Assembly: GCA_002084435.1 (NCBI GenBank) | Contig: NBLG01000036.1 | Coordinates: forward strand, 1-8,291 | Reading direction: 5' to 3' | DNA: 8,291 nt | Origin: Tenericutes bacterium 4572_104 | Lineage (GTDB): Bacteria > Bacillota_I > Bacilli_A > Izemoplasmatales > UBA5603 | In this document: one piece after another, positions 1 to 5,791 of the stretch | Layout: each line of letters begins with the position of its first letter | How positions within the stretch are numbered: position 1 is the stretch's first letter | Made by a program: the position numbers and the translations under genes | Notes under the pieces: model-generated | What the model was told of the DNA's origin: nothing | Databases searched by the model: none | The model's input: the letters and a program-made list of their open reading frames with translations, nothing else

Positions 1-178
1 GAGTAACGACGGTATCTAGCCCCAGATTTCAATTCAGGTTTGAAATAAATAAAAACAAAATGAGTAATTTAATTTGTTTTTTTATTTTTTAGGGTGTGAG
101 TTCTGAATGTTGCTGTATTTAAAATAGCTGATGAATATTATTTATTAGTCCGCTGAAGCGATTTGTTGGGTGTTTAAT
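1..178. other. Gene-free region downstream of the rmuC-like gene
   Basis: No coding frame is supported here. Two small structures are visible: a 7-bp hairpin ATTTCAA/TTGAAAT at 26-46, and an AT-rich inverted repeat AAAAACAAA/TTTGTTTTT at 51-59 and 73-81 followed by a T-rich run on the plus strand. Neither is a convincing terminator for the minus-strand rmuC transcript, because neither has a GC-containing stem followed by a T run in the minus direction. The stretch at 148-171 resembles half of an integron recombination site and is listed separately. Confidence 0.5.
148..171 (-). other. attC-like half site (R''/L''-like), very tentative
   Basis: Read on the minus strand, 7 nt after the rmuC stop codon, the sequence begins ACCCAAC, which fits the RYYYAAC box of integron attC sites. 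It continues through an AAATCG...AGCGGAC segment that resembles the first half of many cassette attC sites. A true attC needs a complementary second half ending in GTTRRRY within about 150 nt. I found no such box on the minus strand between 147 and 1. It is therefore either a degenerate or rearranged half site or a chance match. Confidence 0.15.
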
Positions 179-1699
179 TTATTCAGAAATCAATTGAATG
201 GCTGCACTATCTATCAATTCATGTGGTAATTCTTTTTTATTCTTCAAACCCAGATTTTTAAGTTTTGTTGCTTGGAGAACAAGATTATCATTTCCTGTTT
301 TTAACTGTTTGAATGATTTATCGTATGCTTCTTTGCTCTTATCAATATGTTTACCAATGTTTTCAATATTTGATACAAATCCAACAAATTTATCATACAA
401 TTTTCCACCTCGTTCTGCGATTTCATGAGCATTTTTATTTTGATACTCTCTTTTCCAGAGGTCCAAAATGAGTTTTAATGATATGATTAAATTGGTTGGA
501 TTAATGAATAGGATTCTCCTGTCATAGGCAAAATTCCATAATTCGGGATCACCTTTTAAGGCAGCCATATATGCTGGTTCACTAGGTATAAACATCATCA
601 CAAAATCCAGTGTTTTATCATAGTCATCATATGCTTTGTTACTCAAAGAAATGATATGATTTTTTACCGCTTTTACATGCAATTCAAGTTCTAATTTTTG
701 TTCATCAATATCATCGGAAGAAGAGTATTTAATAAATGCATTAAGTGAAACCTTTGAGTCAATTATAATCGTTCTGTTATCGGGATATTTAATTACAGCA
801 TCTGGGCGCATTTTTTTACCTTCTGAGTCTGATCTTAAAGCTTTGCCTTCGCTGTCCATTAATTCATGCTCAATAAAGTATTCTTCATTTTTTCGTAATC
901 CTGATTTTTCGAGAATATTCTCCAAAATCATTTCACCCCAACAACCTTGAGTTTTTGAATTACCCTTGAGTGCATTTGTTAGATTTCTAGCTTCATCACT
1001 AATGACATGATTCAAATGTGCTAATTCTTTTATTTTTTCTCCAAGTGAAAAACGTTCCTTGGATTCTTTATCATATGATTCATTTACTGACTTTTTAAAT
1101 TCTTCAATGTTCTTCCCCAGGGGATCCAGTATAATCTTAAGGTTGTTTTTATTCAATTCGGTAAATTTTTCCGTTTTGGATTCTAATATTTTATTGGCAA
1201 TATTTTCAAATTCAAGGTTAAATTTATTTCTTAATTCCTCAAACTCCTCTTTTTGTGTTTCTAGCTTTTCACTTAATGCTTCATTATTTGCCTTATATAT
1301 TGCCAATTGTTGATTAACTTGATTAAGCTCTTCTATTTTTTCAGAATGCTCTTCTTTTAGTTGAGTTCTTTCTGATTTTTTTTCTATTGCTGTTTGTTTT
1401 GAAGTTTCTAGCTTTTCACTTAATGCTTCATTATTTGCCTTATGCATTGCTACTTGTTGATTAACATGACTAAGCTCTGCTATTTTTTTAAAGTGCTCTT
1501 CTTTTAGTTGTGTGATTTCTGATTTTTTTTCTAATGCTGTTTGTTTAAACATTTCTAATTTTTCACTTAATGCTTCATTATTTGCCTTATACATCGCTAG
1601 TTGTTGATTAACTTGATTAAACTTTTCTATTTTTTCAGAATGCTCTTCTTTTAGTTGAGCGATTTCTAAATTTTTCTCTGTTGTTGTTTGCTTTGACAT
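179..1699 (-). CDS. rmuC: RmuC-family protein, anchor-less remainder (506 codons)
   Basis: This is the longest uninterrupted part of the rmuC-like gene. RmuC-family proteins have a coiled coil and a PD-(D/E)XK nuclease-like core; E. coli RmuC limits recombination between inverted repeats, and its biochemistry is poorly known. Residues 1 to about 215 are lysine- and glutamate-rich coiled coil, including three 49-residue repeats. The core spans about residues 250-470. The nuclease-like signature is visible as RPD (Asp300), then IIIDSK (Asp314, Lys316) on adjacent predicted strands. FIPSEPAYMAAL, RRILFINPTNLI and DLWKREYQNKNAHEIAERGG are typical RmuC blocks, and no core motif appears lost. Homologues are usually about 400-500 residues; the complete gene would be about 608, the excess being coiled-coil repeats. 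The ATG at 1699 is probably not the native start, since the membrane anchor and a good RBS lie upstream beyond a TAA. Family assignment is secure; whether this fragment is made is uncertain. Confidence 0.85.
   Translation of the reverse strand: MSKQTTTEKNLEIAQLKEEHSEKIEKFNQVNQQLAMYKANNEALSEKLEMFKQTALEKKSEITQLKEEHFKKIAELSHVNQQVAMHKANNEALSEKLETSKQTAIEKKSERTQLKEEHSEKIEELNQVNQQLAIYKANNEALSEKLETQKEEFEELRNKFNLEFENIANKILESKTEKFTELNKNNLKIILDPLGKNIEEFKKSVNESYDKESKERFSLGEKIKELAHLNHVISDEARNLTNALKGNSKTQGCWGEMILENILEKSGLRKNEEYFIEHELMDSEGKALRSDSEGKKMRPDAVIKYPDNRTIIIDSKVSLNAFIKYSSSDDIDEQKLELELHVKAVKNHIISLSNKAYDDYDKTLDFVMMFIPSEPAYMAALKGDPELWNFAYDRRILFINPTNLIISLKLILDLWKREYQNKNAHEIAERGGKLYDKFVGFVSNIENIGKHIDKSKEAYDKSFKQLKTGNDNLVLQATKLKNLGLKNKKELPHELIDSAAIQLISE
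1226..1666 (-). repeat. Three tandem 147-bp repeats encoding 49-residue coiled-coil units
   Basis: The units are 1520-1666, 1373-1519 and 1226-1372, in frame inside the rmuC-like gene. Each encodes (E-x-x-QLKEEH), then a (VNQQ-x-A) block, KANNEALSEKLE and, in the first two, KQTA-x-EKKS. The third unit keeps the first 40 residues and then diverges into a QKEEFEEL helix. A 30-bp core on the plus strand, running from TTTCACTTAATGC to TTTGCCTTAT, is identical in all three. Residues just before the first unit (LEMSKQTTTEKN) resemble a repeat end, suggesting the trace of a fourth copy. The 49-residue period equals seven heptads, so adding or losing a unit changes coiled-coil length without disturbing its register. 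Copy-number change by slippage or recombination is therefore plausible. Confidence 0.93.
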
Positions 1700-1921
1700 T
1701 TCTAAGTTTGCACTAGAAATAGAAAGACTATTCTGAAGCCTATCAACTAAATCTGTTTTTCTTGTTGTATCTGCATCAGCTTTTTCAATTTCTTTATTTT
1801 TTTCTATTAACTTATCATTAAGAGCTTGAAGTTGAACAGATGATCTTGTATTATTCTCAGCATATTCTTTTTCTAGACTTGCAATATCTTTTTGGTATTT
1901 ATTTTTTTCACCTTGTAGAAT

Positions 1922-1924
1922 TTA
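1922..1924 (-). other. In-frame TAA nonsense codon in the rmuC-like gene
   Basis: The minus-strand codons around it are AAA AAC AAT TAA ATT CTA CAA GGT GAA. The codon start at 1924 is exactly 81 nt (27 codons) below the ATG at 2005 and in the same frame as the downstream RmuC sequence. There is no nearby alternative frame that joins the anchor to the coiled coil. The context is not a known leaky-stop context, and both large genes end at ordinary TAA or TAG stops, so stop reassignment has no support. Confidence 0.9.
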
Positions 1925-2012
1925 ATTGTTTTTTAATTTAGTAGCCAGCCAACCAATAATTATACCAGCGATAATACCAGCAGCAAGAAATATCATGTTA
2001 TTCATTTTAGAA

Positions 2013-2019
2013 CTTCCTT
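2013..2019 (-). promoter_or_regulatory. Ribosome binding site of the rmuC-like gene
   Basis: On the minus strand AAGGAAG lies 7 nt before the ATG at 2005-2003. It fixes 2005 as the original start, because the later ATG at 1699 is preceded by GCAAACTTAGAA without an anti-16S match. Confidence 0.8.
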
Positions 2020-2137
2020 TTTATTTTATTTATATTCCTTTAATATTTAAATAGTGAAGAATTCTTAATTTTATAAATTTTTTAATAAAGTATTCATAAT
2101 ATAATAAGGTTATCAAATTCACCTTATCATATCATTA
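2020..2137. other. Intergenic gap between helicase and rmuC-like gene
   Basis: The helicase stop and the rmuC ATG are separated by 132 bp of very AT-rich sequence. The gap holds a 7-bp stem (see the hairpin entry) and AT-rich stretches that could serve as -10 elements. One example is TTGATA on the minus strand within the hairpin loop, with several TATTAT/TATAAA-like matches below it. The base composition makes any specific promoter call unreliable. The distance suggests rmuC may have its own promoter as well as readthrough from the helicase gene. Confidence 0.4.
2104..2127 (-). terminator. Possible weak terminator or attenuator hairpin after the helicase gene
   Basis: ATAAGGT (2104-2110) and ACCTTAT (2121-2127) form a perfect 7-bp stem with a 10-nt loop, starting about 10 nt past the TAG stop of the helicase frame. 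On the minus strand the stem is followed by TATTATATTATG instead of an uninterrupted T run, so termination would be partial at best. It could instead be an mRNA 3'-end stabiliser. Confidence 0.35.
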
Positions 2138-5100
2138 CTACTCGATTAAAGAAACAGTCGTATTATTTACCACTACTCTATTCTTTTCAACTAACAACTC
2201 AACTGCATCATCAAAGATTTTTGAAACTTCTTGAGACACTGATGCAAATCCAAGTTTTTTTGTAATAATTCTATATAGCTCAATTTTTTCAACCTCTTTA
2301 TTCAGCTCTAAAATAGGTATAATTCCAAGAATTAACTCCTGATAAGAGATCGATTTAGGATGTCGTTTTTCACTTGACTTTGGAATTCTCAGATTTTTGA
2401 GTTCTGATTGTTGATCTTGAGATTTCCAGAAAAATTCTTGATTATTGCTATCTGTACAATGGATATGACTAGAACAATCATCCAGAAATGTACGAATTTT
2501 ATTTCCTGCACGGGTAAATCCCCACCCTTTACGAATCATTGTAAAACACTCCTCTTTAGAAATCGGAGCTAATATAGATATTATTTCGTTAATCTGCTTT
2601 TTTATAAGTGATTTAGATTCGAAAAATTCACCTTGAGAAGATATTGAAAGTATAGAAGTGTCGTATAAGTTTTCACATAATGAAATTTCATTGGATTTGA
2701 TAGATTTTCCTTTAGTCTCTATAGGATCAGCCTCGTCTTTACATTCCGTAATTTGTTCTTTTACGACCTTTTTCTCTTGAGATGGTGGACTTAATAATTC
2801 CTGTAATTTGTGGTTAACTTTTTCAATTACTTTTGTCTGATCATACCACCAATCAGTAGACCAGACCCGAATCATATTCCATTTAAGGCCTTCAAGAACA
2901 GATTTTCTAAGAATATCTCTATCTCGTGCAGATTTGGCTGAAAAATATCGTGAGCCATCACATTCAATACCAGCAAGAAATATATCTGTATTTTCAGGAT
3001 GAACGATAGCTAAATCAATGCGATAACCACCAACACCGATATTGTTTTGTACCTTCCAACCAAGTTCTTCTAATCCTTCTGCAAGTCCTTTTTCAAAGAG
3101 GGCTTCTTGAGTTTTACTTGAGATGTCATTTGTTTTCATAAATAAGGCTGTGTGCCCGGATTCCGCAAAAGCAAGATATTCTTTAAGTAGGGCTAACCCT
3201 TCAGACTTACTTGAGCCGACATCGAATTCATTTGCCCGAAAGTTACTGAATATTTTAACTTCCTGACGAGCACGAGTGACAGCTACATTAAGCCTTCTTT
3301 CACCACCACTGTTGTTAAGTGGACCAAAGTTTTTGTTGATCACACCATTCCGGTCTTTTCCATATCCGATGGAGAATAAAATAACATCTCGTTCATCACC
3401 CTGGACACTTTCAAGATTTTTAACAAACACATATTCTTCATCAGTAGGTTCAAAAAAATGGGCGAATTGTGATTTCTTATTGATCTCATCATCAATAAGG
3501 TCTTCAATAAGCGTCGCTTGAGGTGTACTGAAAGTAACAATTCCAATTGAGTTGGTTGAACTCTTATTTTCAAGGCGAAAAAACAACTCTTCAACAACAG
3601 AGATTGCTTCACGGCGATTTGTTTTTGTTTTTCCACGATCATAATAAGCATCAACGCCAGAGACAACATCAAGTGTAACAGCTTGATCTTTAGTATTTGC
3701 CGAAGGGAATGTATGGAGACGGTTTTTGTAAATATGGTAATTGCTAAAACTAATTAGACTTTCAGACTGGCTGCGATAATGCCACTTCAAAAGCATCTCT
3801 GGATAAAGTGTGGCAAACATCTCAAGCACACTTTCACAATCAATTTTTTCGTCATCACTCTCTTCTCCATTAGCACTGAAAAAACTAGTCGGAGGAAGCT
3901 GCTTACTATCACCTACAACAATTGCCTGCTTTCCCCGTGCCATTGATCCAACCGCATCCCATGGTTGAATCTGAGATGCTTCATCGAAAATAACAATATC
4001 AAATTCAGGTGCAACATCAAGGTATTGAGAAACGGACATTGGACTCATTAAAAAACAAGGTTTAAGATTTTTTACAACCGGTTTTATTGTAGAGAGAAAC
4101 TTTCTAATTGGAAGATGTTTGCGACTTTTTTTACTTTCTTTTAGGATTGTTCCTAAAGGCGAAGTTGGTAAAATATCGCTGTTTATAACTGGTTTATTTT
4201 GCATCACTTTTGATACAAGTGCTTGTTTTACAGCATCTTGATATTTTCCATAAGTCTCTCTATATTCCAAATCTTTTATCGTTAATTGTTGTCCAGAAAG
4301 TTGCTCAAGAATTTTGGAAGATTCTAGTCGTTTTGACAACCAATGTGTATAAAAGTTAAAATCGAATGCAGATATGAGTGTATTTTTGTCTAAAACTCCA
4401 GTGTCAATCGCTTCAAAAATTGCAGAGAACCCTGCCCTACTTATCTCTTCCCTTAACTTATTCATAGCACATAGATCACGGAATTTTGAAAAAGATTTTA
4501 CAATGCCAGTAATGGTTAATACAAATTTATCAGGATCTTTTTCAAATAAAGCAGTGTCGATAAGATATGTTTCTTTGAGTTCCTGTTTTATCTTTTTTTG
4601 TTCAGTGAATAAGGTATGAATTGATGTTAGATTTTTTTGATTTTCTGAGCCATCTGCAAGAATGATCTGCCGGTTCTCAGCCAAAGCTAGAAAGGTTGAT
4701 CTGGCTTCAGTAAGAAGTGAAATGTTTTTTCCAAAGAGAGAACTAAACTGCATAAAAAAACGATCAGCCAATTCAATCTGTTTTTCATATGAGGTTAGGT
4801 TTTTGATCGTAAACTCGCAGTCAAACCATTTTTCCCAACATGAAATATCAGTAATATATCCATGTTGTTTTTCACTTAGATCAATAACCTGTCTGATCAT
4901 TTCGTTTTGAGGTGTTTTTTGTTTTGAGTACTTTTTCAATATGGAATTGAGTTTAAATCCTGCGATCCACCGACTTAAAAAGAAACCATTTTTTGTTTGT
5001 CGGTTTAGTTGTTCAAGTTGGCTAATATCCTCTTTCAAGATCTTAGGATCACATACTTTTATAAATGTAATCATTTGATTTTCAAATGCAGTAAGACGCT

Positions 5101-5791
5101 CTAAACATGATTTCAGAGAACTCCTTTCTTTTTGCCAGTCCTGACATGTTAAAAACTTAAAAGTCATATCAAACGAAGTGAAAAAAAGTGCCGTAAGTTC
5201 GCTATACTGTATCCACTCTGTTTCACTCCACTTCTTGTCGAAAGGTAAAAAGTCAGCACATTTTTGAATTAATGCGTTTCGTTGTATATGATTTTCTAGC
5301 GTCTGCATTAATAGTTTTTTTAACTTATCTTCAATACTTGTTGACCAGTGATTTATCCTACAGTATTTCCAGTTTTGGTATTCTTCATCAGACATTGTTT
5401 TAACTGTTGCTTGCCAGTGTTTAATCCTTGTACTAATCTCATCAACATTCTGTGAAGAAAGAGCATAAACTTTAGCAGCCTCAAATTCTAAGCGTAAAAT
5501 ATTTTGGCTGCGATTTGCTTTGCTAAATGCTGTATATGCTGAGATGCCACCAACGGAGTTGTCATGCAGTTCCTGAAAATAGCCATTAAGTCCTCCTCGA
5601 ATCTGTTCCAGATTCTGAACTATTGAAGTCCATTCCTTAGAAGTATGGATAGACTTTGCTTCAAGTGCTTCATAGAAACTTTGAATAACCGCTTTTTTTT
5701 CACTTTTTTTAGAATGTAGCACTAGGCAGGATGATTCGAGGCCCACTGATTTTAAGCGTAGATACAAAAAGAACACTTTTACCGTGAGCAA
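2138..5791 (-). CDS. 3' part of helicase-nuclease: motifs II-VI, Vsr-like nuclease, DUF3320-like
   Basis: The frame is open from a TTG at 5791, but true protein sequence begins about residue 10 (YLRLKSVGL). The TTG has no Shine-Dalgarno sequence, and the first internal Met is more than 100 codons in, so this part lacks its own start. Residues 20-580 form a helical insertion between motifs Ia and II, as is usual for DUF4011-type helicases. Helicase motifs are Walker B IFDEAS (Asp603, Glu604), GDSKQLPPT (627-635), WHYRSQ (Arg673), SVQGDERD (795-802) and NVAVTRAR (835-842, Arg840 and Arg842). The nuclease domain (about 905-985) has YRIDLAI (Asp926) and IECDG (Glu943, Asp945), then a basic helix and RVWSTDWW, matching the Vsr/MTES_1575 restriction-endonuclease fold. 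The DUF3320-like domain has GWGFTRAG at 1089-1096. All catalytic motifs appear intact and the frame ends at TAG, so the damage is confined to the junction with the 5' part. Confidence 0.85.
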   Translation of the reverse strand: MLTVKVFFLYLRLKSVGLESSCLVLHSKKSEKKAVIQSFYEALEAKSIHTSKEWTSIVQNLEQIRGGLNGYFQELHDNSVGGISAYTAFSKANRSQNILRLEFEAAKVYALSSQNVDEISTRIKHWQATVKTMSDEEYQNWKYCRINHWSTSIEDKLKKLLMQTLENHIQRNALIQKCADFLPFDKKWSETEWIQYSELTALFFTSFDMTFKFLTCQDWQKERSSLKSCLERLTAFENQMITFIKVCDPKILKEDISQLEQLNRQTKNGFFLSRWIAGFKLNSILKKYSKQKTPQNEMIRQVIDLSEKQHGYITDISCWEKWFDCEFTIKNLTSYEKQIELADRFFMQFSSLFGKNISLLTEARSTFLALAENRQIILADGSENQKNLTSIHTLFTEQKKIKQELKETYLIDTALFEKDPDKFVLTITGIVKSFSKFRDLCAMNKLREEISRAGFSAIFEAIDTGVLDKNTLISAFDFNFYTHWLSKRLESSKILEQLSGQQLTIKDLEYRETYGKYQDAVKQALVSKVMQNKPVINSDILPTSPLGTILKESKKSRKHLPIRKFLSTIKPVVKNLKPCFLMSPMSVSQYLDVAPEFDIVIFDEASQIQPWDAVGSMARGKQAIVVGDSKQLPPTSFFSANGEESDDEKIDCESVLEMFATLYPEMLLKWHYRSQSESLISFSNYHIYKNRLHTFPSANTKDQAVTLDVVSGVDAYYDRGKTKTNRREAISVVEELFFRLENKSSTNSIGIVTFSTPQATLIEDLIDDEINKKSQFAHFFEPTDEEYVFVKNLESVQGDERDVILFSIGYGKDRNGVINKNFGPLNNSGGERRLNVAVTRARQEVKIFSNFRANEFDVGSSKSEGLALLKEYLAFAESGHTALFMKTNDISSKTQEALFEKGLAEGLEELGWKVQNNIGVGGYRIDLAIVHPENTDIFLAGIECDGSRYFSAKSARDRDILRKSVLEGLKWNMIRVWSTDWWYDQTKVIEKVNHKLQELLSPPSQEKKVVKEQITECKDEADPIETKGKSIKSNEISLCENLYDTSILSISSQGEFFESKSLIKKQINEIISILAPISKEECFTMIRKGWGFTRAGNKIRTFLDDCSSHIHCTDSNNQEFFWKSQDQQSELKNLRIPKSSEKRHPKSISYQELILGIIPILELNKEVEKIELYRIITKKLGFASVSQEVSKIFDDAVELLVEKNRVVVNNTTVSLIE

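Larger units (their letters stand above)
179..2005 (-). pseudogene. rmuC: rmuC-like gene interrupted by a nonsense codon at codon 28
   Basis: The full gene starts at an ATG at 2005-2003, preceded 7 nt upstream by AAGGAAG. The first codons encode MNNMIFLAAGIIAGIIIGWL, a single hydrophobic N-terminal segment of the kind that anchors RmuC proteins to the membrane, followed by ATKLKNN. Codon 28 (1924-1922) is TAA. Downstream, the same frame is open for 74 codons before the next in-frame ATG (1699) and then to the TAA at 179, a total of 608 codons counting the interrupted one. The 74 codons encode charged, helix-forming sequence (for example KNKEIEKADADTTRKTDLVD), which is what the RmuC coiled coil needs, so the frame was coding across the stop. 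A C-to-T change of CAA (Gln) to TAA would explain it. The ATG at 1699 has no visible Shine-Dalgarno sequence, so efficient independent translation of the remainder is doubtful. Alternatives are a sequencing error at this base, readthrough, or reinitiation. Confidence 0.75.

Noticed and set aside
51..90. Rho-independent terminator at the left end
   Set aside because: The stem AAAAACAAA/TTTGTTTTT is almost entirely A-T, the loop is long, and its T run faces the plus strand, where no gene is present upstream to terminate.
198..1313. Short plus-strand frames opposite the rmuC-like gene
   Set aside because: They are low-complexity, phenylalanine- and serine-rich shadows of a lysine/glutamate-rich coiled-coil gene.
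1226..1666. CRISPR-like array because of the regularly spaced repeats
   Set aside because: The repeats are contiguous, in frame, encode coiled coil, and lack unique spacers of constant length between short identical repeats.
1922..1924. Stop-codon reassignment or efficient TAA readthrough
   Set aside because: Both large genes end at ordinary TAA or TAG codons, TAA is not known to be recoded in typical bacteria of this kind, and the local context is not a recognised readthrough signal.
3340..3672. 110-codon minus-strand frame inside the helicase gene
   Set aside because: It overlaps the clearly coding motif region (WHYRSQ to QGDERD) in another frame and shows no family resemblance or RBS. 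It is a shadow frame.
5690..5712. A7 and A8 runs on the minus strand that could allow transcriptional slippage to rescue the helicase frame
   Set aside because: The 5' frame already meets its TAA at the start of the A7 run, and slippage within the run leaves that stop in place. The amino acids between 5709 and 5760 would also remain wrong.
5760..5791. Programmed +1 ribosomal frameshift joining the two helicase frames
   Set aside because: A shift at this point would still leave out the motif Ia block (about 11 residues) needed for helicase function, and there is no rare-codon or Shine-Dalgarno stimulator signature at the junction.
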